Shown: positions 23,444 through 34,145 of the stretch, piece after piece
Layout: each line of letters begins with the position of its first letter
Position numbering within the stretch: position 1 is the first letter of the stretch
DNA from: Hymenopellis radicata
Taxonomy: Eukaryota; Basidiomycota; Agaricomycetes; Agaricales; Physalacriaceae
NCBI GenBank assembly: GCA_015501595.1
Contig: JADNRX010000037.1
Coordinates: 186,001-250,000 of the forward strand
DNA: 64,000 bases
Direction: 5' to 3'
The notes under the pieces: generated by a model
Seen by the model: only the letters and a program-made list of their open reading frames with translations
Databases searched by the model: none
What the model was told of the DNA's origin: nothing
Made by a program: the position numbers and the translations under genes

Positions 23444-24180
23444 GTTATACTAGCATACTGACAAGAGGAATAGTCCGGTGATATGTTAGCCGATCCCAAG
23501 TTCTCCACTTGACAAGAAATAACGGAACCGGTGGTATACAATCCTCCGAAGCAGTGTCGGTGATAAGTGATCCGAGGGTCCTTCACGTAGGCGAACGACA
23601 AGAATAAGTTGCCAGTGGTGGTCATATTACAGAGGGAATAAGAGGGACAAGGAAAGCGACCTCAGGTTGCGAGTTCCGTACACAACAACAGATTTGTGGC
23701 GTATTAGCGCCGGGCGGTGGCTCTCATCCCCGCTGCATAATGATGTTGCGCGGAAGAGAGGACCAGGCTTGTAATAAGACGTGAAACAACGCACGAAGGT
23801 CGCCTGCTCATGATTCTGCAAGGCCGAGAGCGAATGACGATAGATGTCCCAGTCAAACGCGGGGTCGGGCCTGGGATTCAGTGCGTAATCCTCGCTGAGC
23901 TCGGTTGGGTGTTGTAAACATATCGAAGAACTTGAGTATCAAAACTATAGATCACGGATAAGAGTGTCATGACTCGTGAGAACAACTGGATTGTGGCGCA
24001 CTCGCCGACTTCATTCCGGGGGCCCTGGGTCCATGGACGCAGGCGCCCCCGTTGCTTCATTTCATTGTAATCAAAAGAACAAGTGCTTAGCGCCACATGG
24101 AGACCTGCACCGTTCATTAATCTCCAAGTTGTAAAGCTAGTCATAGATGTAAATACCTTCTACCCTCCTGCCCAAATCGA
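23444..24180. other. Intergenic region
   Basis: A minus-strand frame at 23419-23625 might hold an upstream exon of the preceding gene but I see no splice join. The rest shows nothing recognisable. Confidence 0.4.
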
Positions 24181-25874
24181 TTACAAGATTTCACGACCAG
24201 AGAATCGGAATGAAAGGTCCATCCGTTCCTTGACCAACGCTCGAAGAATATCAATCTCTGCATCACTGAATCCGTGATGGATATTTTGTGGACGTTTCCA
24301 GTCAAACTTTGGATCCTTCGTCTTCCAGAGACTCTCCGAGGTCACAGAAAAGTGCAATGTCTCGAGTATACTAAGCCCCAGCGATCGATCCCCTCCCAGC
24401 GAGCCTTGAGCATAGAAACAAAACCCCTCGTGCGCCCGAAATACGTGACAGTATTTGACATATGACTTCGCAGGTCGATCCGAAGTGAAGAAAGGCGAGG
24501 GAGAAAAGTAGTCTCATTTAGCGCTTCCACATCCTCCGTTATTTGCGCAATCGCCAAAACATCTGGCTGTTCATATCTTAACACCTCGAAACAGAGGTCC
24601 AACGTATGGAGGTTCATCGTCTGGGAAAGAACTTCGCGAAGAAGGTGGGAGCGGAGCGAACCGTTCGAATCCCACGACCTCAGCGAGAGGTCATGAATCT
24701 TCAGGGTGCTGATGGTTCTTGCGCTGTTCGAACGATGTAGAAGTTCTTCGAGCTGATGTAGAGAATATATGTCAGCTCGGCAGTGGTAATCGTGAGCAAG
24801 CGTAGCCGCCTGTAATCGAGGGAGCGTGAGCTTGTCCATCAAGCCCATGCAATCAATATCGATCTTGCAGATATTCGGGTGGGTGATCATGGATAACGGT
24901 GAGAAGACATCATCTTCTTCATTGGCGTCCAACGTACATGATATGTGGAGGGTTTCAAGAGACTGGCACTCTCCAATTAAATGTCAATACGCGCCAACAT
25001 CATTGACTCTCCACCAACACTCGCCCTTACCCTCCTTAAGACACAACTCCGTAAGCTGTGCCACAGGAAGATCAAAGTGTGCTCGGTTTCCAATCAGCGA
25101 CACTCGGGTAAGACGCGGACAATCATTGAAAATATGCAAGACCGGTCTGTCGCTCCCCCAATACTCGAAGATCAGCGATTCCAGCTGGGGAAGCCGCCCG
25201 CGGAGGGATTGGTACAATGATGGTGGATCGAATTCAGTCAAGTTGAGTGACTGCCACCGATGGGACTCGGCAAAAAGACGTTTCAGGGGAGCCTGAACCA
25301 AATCATTGTCGGGTTCCCACCAACCGCACCCGGTGAGTGTAACACTCAATAGCCGCCGATGCGAGCGTTGTAGGACGAGTTCTAGGATCGGTGCATCGTC
25401 CTCAGATGCACCTTCGATGAAGTCGAACTCGATCGTACACCAAGCAGAATAGTAAGACAGAGCGACGTTGCGCCAAGTCCGGCAGACCTGGCTTAGACGC
25501 CAAATTGGACCAGACACTTGGCATGAGTGGGAAGATTCTAGCGCAAGCCTGTGCGAAAATATTTCATGCCAGATGTCGCAGGGAATAGCGCGGTATGGGG
25601 GAACGAAAGTCTTGTAGCCTTTCTCTAGACTCTTCAGCGCTGCGCGCTCCTCCTTCATGGAGTCGAGAATCGACTGTAAAGACGCGATACTGCCGTTGAT
25701 TGACGCGACATCCTGATTGAGAACAGGTAGAACATCGTTCTCGATATGGCAGATTTCGTCTTCCACCACAGGAGAGCCGGATGTATGAACGCGATCAATG
25801 AGGGCCTCATATTCTTGTTTATAATGAAGGCTACGACGGGGGAAAGAGGCGTTCGCATATGGTGAAGGTGCCAT
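24181..25874 (-). pseudogene. F-box-like protein, copy 1, broken by a stop and a frameshift
   Basis: Member of the local F-box-like family: N-terminal conserved SFPRRSLHYKQEYEAL, a coiled coil (NQDVASINGSIASLQSIL), an F-box-like helix set (VPPYRAIPCDIWHEIFSH; WRLSQVCRTWRNVALS) and then leucine-rich segments. The frame is cut by TGA at 24984-24986, between WWRVNDVGAY and HLIGECQSLETLHIS, where related copies continue; CGA to TGA would explain it. A second break near 24392 shifts the frame before the tail ETLHFSVTSESLW...; the tail then runs to TAA at 24181. The usual CxxC at the N-terminus is absent. An upstream in-frame ATG at 26027 is also possible. F-box proteins normally bridge SCF ubiquitin ligases and substrates. 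Confidence 0.75.
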
Positions 25875-26148
25875 AGTATGAAGGAGGTGGAGTTTGGGTC
25901 TGCCACTGCTGTCTGGAAAAGGCTTAGGCTCCAAAATGCGCAGAATACCGTTATCACTGACCAGGCGGAAATCCAGAGATTCTTCAGTATCGAGTGCTGC
26001 TGGTTGAACACGATAGAACAGTTTCAATGATGACAGTCAGAAGAGAGTCGCTTTACATGTACGTAAACGAATGATACGAATCCCTACAGTACCCCGTAAT
26101 CCTTTCTGAATCCTTCTGCTTCGGTGCATATACATTCAGTACTGTAGC

Positions 26149-27959
26149 GCTATGTAGTAAAAGACTTTCTGCGTGTAGAACGACGAATATCGCAAGGTAC
26201 CTCAAATATGACATTGCTGCCCTGGTCATGCGCAGTCAAATGCGACGTCAGTCGGATAGCAAGGTCCATCCCATCGTCAACTAGTTCATCCTGTTCTTTG
26301 GGCTGGCTCAAGACGGGGAGCCCCCGTACGAACAGGTTGATGCTGAGCCCCCTCCAGTTGTTCTTGCATTCAAGGATTGCCAGCGCCTAAAGCGTGTGAT
26401 GCTTAGTGGAGTCCGACGCATCGTCGAACTGCCTTGGGGCCAAATCAAGGAGCTGCGTGTTGATGACTATCAAGACTTTTGGTTTGATGATGACTATCTA
26501 GCGTTTATGGATGTGCTTCGTTCTACGTCATCGCTTGAGGTGGCGACGTGCTGGGACAACGACGATGATACCCCTATACCCATGATCACCAAAGAAAATA
26601 TCCGCACGCTCGATACCATCTCCAGCGGAGTAATGGATAACCTCACACTCCCTCGATTGCAGGAGGCCATACTTTGTTCGCCACGTCACTGGAACCCCAT
26701 CGATGCCTTATCCTCCTTTGACCACATGGTTGAGCGTTCTCACTGCGTGGATACTCTCACCAGCCTGGCAATTACCCATACACCACTCACTGTGTACTTC
26801 CCAAACGATTCGGTCTACCATCCCCTCCACTCGATTCTATCCCAAACCTCCAGCCTCGTACGCCTCGAGCTTCGTGTATCGATGAAGGAATATGATGGCT
26901 CTGAACCAGACACTGGCGCAATGGTGCAGCTCACCAAAGTTGTGCGATCGTTGGAGATTACGCCCAACACCTGTACCACATTCCTTCCGCGCCTCTCTTT
27001 CCTCACTATTGAGGTTGTTGATCATATGAAATCATCCCATCTTCCTTATTTCGGGCCTGCAGGCAGTTTCGCTCCAATGGTCAAGGCTCGGTGGGCGGGT
27101 GATGAAGTATTGGGAATGGCCAAGCTCAAGACGTTTCATTTCTCAGTGTATGGAGAGTACCGTCAGTGGTGGCTGGACCGCAGTCTTGATGCACTAGGCG
27201 AGAACCTTCATCGTGGCTTCGCTCTTGGCGAAGCCCGTGGTCTTGTGGGCCCTGAAGGGGAGCGTACAAGGCGTCCGAATGGAGTCGCATCTCAGTAAGA
27301 GACACCGTCTTCCACCGATGTGACTCGGCAAAGAGCATCCCCAGCACACGGTCACGGATTGCAGGGTTGCAAGTTGGAGGATCAAAGCGAGGGCTGAGCC
27401 CGTTGCTCGTGACACCGATATCTAACGGCCATGGGTGGGAGCGCTTGAGAGCTAACTCTAAGACGTTATCGTCTTCAGGCTGGGAGTCGGCGGGAAATTC
27501 GAGCTCCAGTCGTGCCCAGAATGCCTGGAGGGACAACGCGACATTGCGCCACATCTGGCAAACATGACTGATGTGCCAAATCACGCCGGGCGGGGCATAC
27601 GAATTGAAGTCTCTTTCCTCCTCCTGTGCGAATAGGAAGATTCTTGACCACATTTCGGGCGGAATGCGGCGGTATGGAGAAATGAGAACGTTGTAGTTAT
27701 GCTTCACGTGTTTCAACGCGTCCCGTTCCGCCTTCATGGAGTTGATAACCCTGCGGAGAGACAGCATTTTTGATTCCATATGAGAGATATCGTTGTCGAG
27801 GGTGGATACGATGTTTTGAATGTAGGAGACCTCCTGGTCTGTGGCAAGAAAATTGGACGCGCGGAGCCGCCCAAGGGCAGCAGAATTCTGGTATTCCCAA
27901 TCATGGTAGACGCTACGTCTCGGGAACGCCCCGCAACGATCACACCCTGGCACCGGCAT
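26149..27959 (-). pseudogene. F-box-like gene, copy A, with an internal inversion
   Basis: The N-terminal half reads on the minus strand from ATG 27959 (CDRCGAFPRRSVYHDWEYQ, coiled coil, F-box part IPPEMWSRIFLFAQ) to about 27247. The next part of the protein, from LAQDGEPPYEQVD to about GFALGEAR, reads on the plus strand at 26292-27240. The C-terminal tail (LVDDGMDLAIRLTSHL) is again on the minus strand at about 26285-26175. A normally ordered copy is at 63011-64000, where the two first halves are continuous. Thus about 950 bp inside this gene has been flipped, losing about 24 bp at one junction. No full F-box protein can be made. Confidence 0.85.
26292..27245 (+). other. Inverted central segment of F-box-like copy A
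   Basis: Plus-strand open frame inside the minus-strand gene, encoding the leucine-rich middle: RVMLSGVRRIVELPWGQIK, NLTLPRLQEAIL, LHSILSQTSSLVRLEL, LPYFGPAGSFAPMVKARW. It is almost identical to the start of the same region at 63750-64000. The right edge lies beside a small palindrome (CTTCGCTCTTGGCGAAG), which may have aided the inversion. Whether it is expressed as a separate peptide is unknown; the first ATG in frame is at 26396. Confidence 0.8.
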
Positions 27960-28069
27960 AACAGAATGCTGCAAGAGGTCTGAGCACACAATGATATGGC
28001 AGTCATGAAGCCATGGACCACCAACCTTATTCAGAACCGCCAACCTGCTGCCAACACAATGAAATTTTC

Positions 28070-28330
28070 AAGTCGACGTGATGGTTGAAAGAAGAAGGTT
28101 CTCGTAGCGTGCCTGATTTGGATGACCAGCCGAACCGAGTAGCGGTGAATGCGAATTAGGTCGGCCAATTGCAGCTGAAGCTAGCGCTGATGCATACATC
28201 GCGTAAATCAAACAGACAGCCGTCGAGGTAAGGAAGTGATAACACTTTGCTAGCTGAAGCTATGCGAGCTTGCGAAGGGGTGCGTAAGTGTTGGATAAGG
28301 CAAGATAGCGTTCTGACGCATCGGCTCATC
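28070..28330. repeat. Upstream part of the duplicated F-box locus (arm A)
   Basis: Promoter-side sequence of F-box copy A. It repeats, in inverted orientation, about 62598-62900 before F-box copy B, with scattered substitutions and small gaps. Shared marks include TGCGTCAGAACGCTATCTTG and CCAATTGCAGCTGAAG (opposite strand in copy B). It defines one end of a segmental duplication of at least 1.4 kb. Confidence 0.8.
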
Positions 28331-28497
28331 GACCAATCCCGTCACCGGTGAGCTCTCTGCCTCCATTCACTTGTTTACGCTACGGCCTAACGGAATCCCT
28401 AGGATTGGGACTGCGATCGTGAGCCAATGGATTGGTCTCAGTCGAAATCACGCCTGAAGGTTTCCGAAGAACAAAGGATCGTCCTGTTATGGGCATA

Positions 28498-29527
28498 CTA
28501 GCCACTCCCTTTCTCCTTCGCGTCATCCTCTCGATAAAGCCCATGCTGCTCAATATAATCGACGACCTGTGCCGGCACCAAGTATCGCACAGACAGCCCC
28601 CGACGGATGGACAGTCGAACCTACGAGATAGTCAGTAATCCATTCTTTAGAACGTAGTTCATTGCTAACCTTAGTGCTCGAAACGTCATTCTGGATAAGC
28701 TGAGGGACGAGATGGATATTATGGCGCCAGCGCGTAAGACACTGGATCGCCTGGTGCGAGTCCGTGCCCGAGCGGTCCACGATAAAGCACCCATAGCGCC
28801 CCAGGATGTGATCGAGCTGTAGAGTCGCATTCATTAACGCAGTGTCGGAAGACGGTATTGGAGACCCACATCCTCGTCACTCCAGACGCCCGGCTCACTC
28901 ATCGTTGCAACGAGATCAGACCCAGCAAGTAACATGACGCGCGCCTTCCTTCGCTCCTCATCGGGCCGAACACCGCCCAAGACCGTGTTTATTTGACGAT
29001 CAAAATGGTCTAGCACGCCAGCCGTAAGTTGATACGCCTGGAAGGTCTCCCAGGAGTCGACCATAAGCTCTGTGGTTCTCTCGGCTGCCAAGGTGCACAT
29101 CGCCACACTGGGAAATATATGATTAGAAATTTTACGATAGTGAAAATAATGATGCCTACCGATGCTGCGCGCTCAAGAGACCCGCCTTATTATAACCATC
29201 ACAGACCGGGCTGAGGTAGCTGCCTACAACCTCGAAGTCGGTGTTCTGACGAACATAGTCCTTGGCCATCTCGAACATGCGGAGATGCAGATAAGTGACA
29301 GGATTGAAAGATCCACAGGCGATCAGCACCGCTGGCGTCTTGTGCGAGTCTACGAGCTCTTGGAGTCGGTGGATAGGGAATGAGTAGCCGCAGGAATTGC
29401 TGGATGGGGGTTCCTCGTCATTACGCGTCGCGTCTGCGCAAACTGTCGTATAGTGTCGACGGCCAACTCGTGCAGGATGAAAGGCACCACATAATGCAAT
29501 AAAGTCTTTTCGCGGGGTACGCCTCAT
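28498..29527 (-). CDS. NMA1: Nicotinamide/nicotinate mononucleotide adenylyltransferase
   Basis: Joins NMN or NaMN with ATP to make NAD or deamido-NAD, the last shared step of NAD synthesis, in nucleus and cytosol. The nucleotidyltransferase signature is complete: ACGSFNPVTYLHLRMFEMA with the G-x-F-x-P-x(T/H) loop, VVGSYLSPVCDGYNKAGLL, then LLAGSDLVATMSEPGVW, CFIVDRSGTD and the C-terminal SSTKVRLSIRRGLSV with VVDYIEQHGLY. Exons end at 29160; then 29107-28870, 28816-28670, 28620-28498. The true start is unclear: ATG at 29527 or 29611 in the same frame; neither leader looks conserved and a further 5' exon is possible. The catalytic part is whole. Confidence 0.88.
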
Positions 29528-29976
29528 CAATTCCTTAGGGTGACCAGACAGCGCGCCATTTTGAACGGGGGTCTTTGAAGAGTTTTTAAACCACCGTTTG
29601 TTTCGCGTCAAGCTGGCGACTACACTGTATTAGTGTGTCGCACGTTTGGCAAATATTAAATTACACACCTGACCACCCCATACCCGACTTGTTATCGTGC
29701 TCTCCATTTCCGGGCCCGCCACCTTCCGAGTCTGCGAACGCAGAAGGCAAATCACGGTCGCCATTATGGCCGTCTTGGAGCGAGACGGTTCAATTGACGG
29801 TCTCCCTACGCTTAGCGCTCAGGCGATACTGCATTGATGATCCTACAGTCGTTTCCCAAGTAATAAAAAGTGATGAGAGTAAAGAAGCAAGTCAAGACGG
29901 AATCTGTTGTACGCGCTCGGCATCTCCGGCAAGATCCTTGCTACTAGATATCTTCCAGTCTTATACAACTCCCATC

Positions 29977-32354
29977 ATGGCTGGTGACATACGCGTCGCA
30001 GTTCTTACAGGCAAGCGGGATCAGCTGTTTATCGGACGCCCATTTCATTAAAGTCCTTTTTCAGTCAGCGACACGGCCGCCACAGATAACAGTGCAGATA
30101 AATCTGGGCCGAAGATCGTAGAACTTGTGCAGCAGGCAAAACTATCTTGCGTCGACCATGCAATCGTACCGGACGACATTCCGCTAATACAAGAAGCAAT
30201 CAATCTCTGGTGTTACAGCGGCGAAGTTGATGTCATCATCACGACTGGAGGGACGGGCTTTGGTGTCCGGGACAAAACACCTGAGGTATACTTGCGCGCC
30301 GTAGTGGATCGCGAGCTAAAACGCTGTACTGTCATAGGCCGTCACTCCGCTTCTTCAGCGGCAGGCCTCCGGATTGGTCCATCTCTTACTGGCTTCGTCT
30401 TTGAAACATACGCCATTGGCTTCACTTTCGCGCCCAGTCGCTGGTACGCTTGAAAGCACGCTCATCGTGACCTTGCCTGGTAGTGTTAAGGCTGTAAAAG
30501 AGAATCTCGAAGCTCTTCTGCAGGATGGCATTCTTCATCATGCCGTTGACCTTGTCAAAGGTGGTTCGGGAAAGGCAGTTCATGCCTCGATAGGTTCTTC
30601 GTCTCCAGTCGCGTCAAACTCTGGTGCGCATGATCATGCTCACCATCACCATCACCACCATGGGCATGATCATCAAATTCCCCAACCAAAGACAACTCAA
30701 GTCCTTTCTCATGATCCTGAGGCTCCCGGTATGCTTTGTCTCTTGCTTGGAAGATAAATTCTGATGCTTTGTCAGTCACTTCTCGACACCGTGTATCACC
30801 GTACGCGTTGGTTTCGCTGGAAGAAGCCTTGGATAGCATTCTGTCTACCGTTGAGCGGTTGACAGAAATCACCCTTCCGGTTAGTTACACTTCAGAATGG
30901 CGAGAAATTCTACTGAGCCCTTCGTCGATGCAAGGTAACGGCAGCTCTGGCTGGCCATGTACTAGCAGAGGATGTATATTCACCTTCGAATATACCTCCT
31001 ACGACCACAACTAGTGTCGATGGATATGCTGTATCGAGTTGGTTAAATCTCATAATCTCGGCTTACGCGCTTACTCCTTTATGTGCTAGCTTCTGCGCCC
31101 AAGAGTAAGGATAACACCTACACCGTTGTCACGTCGCAGACACACAACATCGCCTCTCCGTTTCCAGCAGAGACCATTTACCGAATAAACACGGGTGGCC
31201 CACTTCCAGCGGGAACCGATGCAGTGATTATGGTGGAAGACACTCGTATCGCCACGGAGTCCGATGGGGAGGAGGATACTGTTATGTTGTTGGCTGATGT
31301 CGATGCAGGTGAGAACGTACGTGCTCCGGGCTCAGATGTCAAGGCCGGGGATCTTGTAATGCGCAAAGGCGATCGGATTATAAGTGCTGGAGGTGAAGTT
31401 GGCACGTTAGCTTTTGTTGGTAGGAAAGAGGTACGACCGGCTGGTCCTAAGGTTCGGTACAAGTCCAACTCACTCAATCTCAGGTCAAAGTTTACAAGAA
31501 ACCTATCGTTGCCGTGTTGAGCACCGGAAACGAGATTGTAGACCTACAAGCGCCAGTTCCTCTCCATGGAGAGTCTTCATGGGGAGGGATATGGGATACA
31601 AATCGACCATCATTGACAGCCGCTCTCGAAGGCTTAGGCTATAAGGTGCTTGATCTCGGGATTGTTGCTGATCAGTTAAGCTTCCATTTTTTGACATCAA
31701 GGCGCGTAGTAGGCTCACCGCCCTCCAGGATTGAACGCCACGTCGAGGTCATCAAGACTGGTCTGGAGTGCGCCGACATCCTGATCTCTACAGGCGGAAC
31801 GTCCATGGGGCCGTCAGATCTTCTCAAGCCGGTCATCGAACGCCACCTCCAGGGCACCGTTCATTTTGGGCGCGTCACCATTAAGCCTGGAAAGCCTACG
31901 ACGTTTGCCACCATCCCTTGGAATGGAACCGCTAAACCAATGTTTGCGTTACCGGGCAACCCAGCGTCGGCGCTCGTTACTTTCCATGTCTTTGTGCTCC
32001 CGGCTCTTCGGAAGCTCGGCGGTTGGCCAGAAACTGCATGCCAGTACCCACGCCTAAGAGTACAAGTGAGATTATTTTCGTCTTCCTGTGAGTTTGTTGA
32101 CAAACTGGCGATGAAAGCTCCAACACGCGATGACTCTTGACCCACGGACAGAGTTCCACCGAGTCGTCATACGGGCTGGGAGCGATGGACTGAAAGCGGA
32201 GAGTACCGGCGGACAGCGTTCGAGTCGTGCGGCAAGTATGAGTGGTGCAAATGGTCTGGTAATATTGCCTCAGAGGACATCCGATGGAGCGAAAGTCATC
32301 GAAGCAGGCGAGAGCATTGACGCTATGTTGATAGGCGAATTACAGATGATGTGA
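29977..32354 (+). CDS. CNX1: Molybdenum cofactor biosynthesis protein CNX1/gephyrin (MogA-MoeA fusion)
   Basis: Two-domain enzyme that adenylates molybdopterin (G domain) and inserts molybdate (E domain). The MogA part runs from MAGDIRVAVLTVSDTAATDN to TTGGTGFGVRDKTPEAVT and ends LIVTLPGSVKAVKENLEAL. A linker follows with a His-rich run (AHDHAHHHHHHHGHDHQ). The MoeA part has TTSVDGYAV, INTGGPLPAGTDAVIMVEDT, GENVRAPGSDVKAGD, VLSTGNEIVD, STGGTSMGPSDLL and FALPGNPASALVTFHVF. Intron 1 (30011-30064) uses a GC donor; other introns are standard. One stop-free 53-nt intron near 31676 is needed to reach IERHVEVIKTG. About 660 aa; no broken motif. A truncated copy of its 5' end lies at 21408. Confidence 0.93.
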
Positions 32355-32484
32355 AGATACAAACAAAGACTTCTTACGCACAATCGGAATGTACTCAATG
32401 TGTATTGCATGTACGAACAGAGAATGATCCACTAGTATGTTAGTAAGTAGTGTAAATGCAAGTTGTTTATGTCCATTACTACCA

Positions 32485-33791
32485 CTACGTCTTCACCGGC
32501 ACCTCTTCGTCCGCCTGTTTTCCTTCAAGCGTTCTAGTCTCTAAGTTGACGTCCATGCTTGGAATAAACCGACCAGGCCAGAATGGCAGATATATCACGA
32601 TTGCGATGAACAACGGAAGAGTATCGAGCCCATAGAAGTAGGCTTCAGTGGTCGCTAGGTGTCCCTGGAAGCCTTCTGAGAGCTCTATGGTTCGATAAAC
32701 GGAACGTATCTGTCCTGCATGAGTATCATGTGGCATGAACAAAGCTCATCCAGCTTACCAGGATCCCAATACAGCTGATCAAGAGAGCTGCTCCTAAGGA
32801 TCTCCAATCTCGGTACCACGGAAGGTGGCGGTCCTTGATGACTGTCTCCGGCTCATGCTTGTAAACGCGGTACGCGAAGACCAGGAATATGCAGGTGAAC
32901 ACGAGGAAAGATAAGAGTTGCAACGCCAAGCCGGCCAGAAACACCTGAAGAATATCATGTCACATGGGTATCGAGCGTTGAAGGGAGCTCTTTACTCTTG
33001 ATCCAACTAGTGCGGTGTTTCCATCGTTTGCCGAGATAGAAAGTGCACCGCCGGCTGCCTGTGACGCGAATACTTCATTCAGCTTGGCATGCACATTTGA
33101 CTGAGGAGGGAACGCACCTGGATGAGGAAAGTGGTTATGTCGGAGGAGATGAAGACTATCGTGATGCGGCGAGGCTGCACGAGAAGATATTGGTCGGCCG
33201 CGAGATGACGCGCCAGCCGACCGAGTAGAACATAATTTGCGGCTATGAATGCGCATGGCTATAGGAAGGACGCGTTTAGATGAGACGGATCAAAGGTATG
33301 CACGTACCGACAGGACCACGAAAAGGTACTCGACTATATAAATACCCTTGCCCTCCGGATTGACAGCCAGCCCGAAGCGCATGGCAATTCCCAAGGCGAA
33401 TGCTAATAGTAATAAGGGAATTATAAATCAACGAGTTGGAATCCATGTGTGAACGCACTGTAAGCGCCGATAGTCATCGAGAGCATCCATTTTGCTCCCC
33501 ATTTCTTGATACACCAGCTCTGGCCGATTGCTGTTAGTATTATCAGAGCTAAAGGTCGCGTTTGCGTTAGCTTGCACAAAACTTTGAATCGCCACAGACT
33601 GATGAAAACTCGCCAAAAGCGATCCCAGTAAGCACGTCCGATGCGATGTATTTCAGCGGATTGTACGGGTCATGCGCGGGATCGGCGAATGGATCTTCTG
33701 GACGAGGAAGCGCGTGTTGTCGGAAAGCACTGACAACTTGACCAGAGAGGGCTAGAAAGAAAAAAGAGACGCTGGCCATGGAAGGGATCAT
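32485..33791 (-). CDS. RTA1-like multi-pass membrane protein
   Basis: RTA1-like proteins are fungal seven-helix membrane proteins (lipid-translocating exporter family), some giving resistance to 7-aminocholesterol or sphingoid bases. An N-terminal signal-like stretch (ASVSFFFLALSGQVVSAF) precedes DPYNPLKYIASDVLTGIAF. Later exons read GAKWMLSMTIGAYTFALGIA, IYIVEYLFVVLSPCAFIAAN, YVLLGRLARHLAADQ, ITIVFISSDITTFLIQAAGG, VFLAGLALQLLSFLVFTCIF and, near the end, IRSVYRTIELSEGFQG with YFYGLDTLPLFIAI. These are the typical family motifs. Intron 1 begins GCGAGT (donor at 33613), a GC-AG intron if the frame is right. About 330 aa. Confidence 0.88.
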
Positions 33792-33931
33792 TGTCGGAGT
33801 GGAAGGCCAACGTAAACCCGCGCTTCACTTTTCATCTATTAAAGTGCCTGAAAATACGCATCTGTCAAATCTCCGCCCGATGTGACCGAGGACTGTCTCA
33901 CCCCTCTGCGTGCCTAGACGATAAACAAGGC

Positions 33932-34018
33932 TGATTCTATGGTTGACGGGAGTATCACGCTGATGGCCGCTGATGCCCCATCACCCGGCAGGTCAGGACC
34001 TCGAAAACCAATTGCCAT
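33932..34018 (+). repeat. 87-bp repeat, left copy of an inverted pair
   Basis: Matches 43443-43530 in reverse complement at about 95% identity. It is open in one frame (MVDGSITLMAADAPSPGRSG...), so it may be a captured exon or part of a dispersed element. Homology stops abruptly at both ends. Confidence 0.8.
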
Positions 34019-34019
34019 T

Positions 34020-34145
34020 TATATATATTAAGTAGTTATTTTTGTGTTTATGGTAAATCAATTGAATAATGAGTCAGCCACGAGACGTGATCGAACCGAT
34101 TCTCTGAACACTCCTTACCGCTTGACCACCATGACACCTTTGGTG
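34020..34145 (-). repeat. tRNA-like SINE candidate
   Basis: On the minus strand a box-A-like TGGTCAAGCGGTAAGG is followed about 20 nt later by a box-B-like GGTTCGATCAC, and then an AT-rich tail (CATTATTCAATTGATTTACC...TATATATAA). This is the layout of a tRNA-derived SINE. It does not fold as a complete tRNA: the acceptor and anticodon arms are not evident. Confidence 0.4.

Noticed and set aside
30640..30670. His-rich run in CNX1 as a special metal-binding system
   Set aside because: It lies in the flexible linker between the two domains, where fungal homologues vary; no other evidence.
28498..32354. NMN adenylyltransferase and CNX1 as a cofactor gene cluster
   Set aside because: They are divergent neighbours with unrelated cofactors and no extra pathway genes nearby; chance adjacency is likelier.
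34085..34130. Possible functional tRNA gene
   Set aside because: Box A and box B look right but no acceptor stem or anticodon arm can be formed, so a SINE-like head is the better reading.
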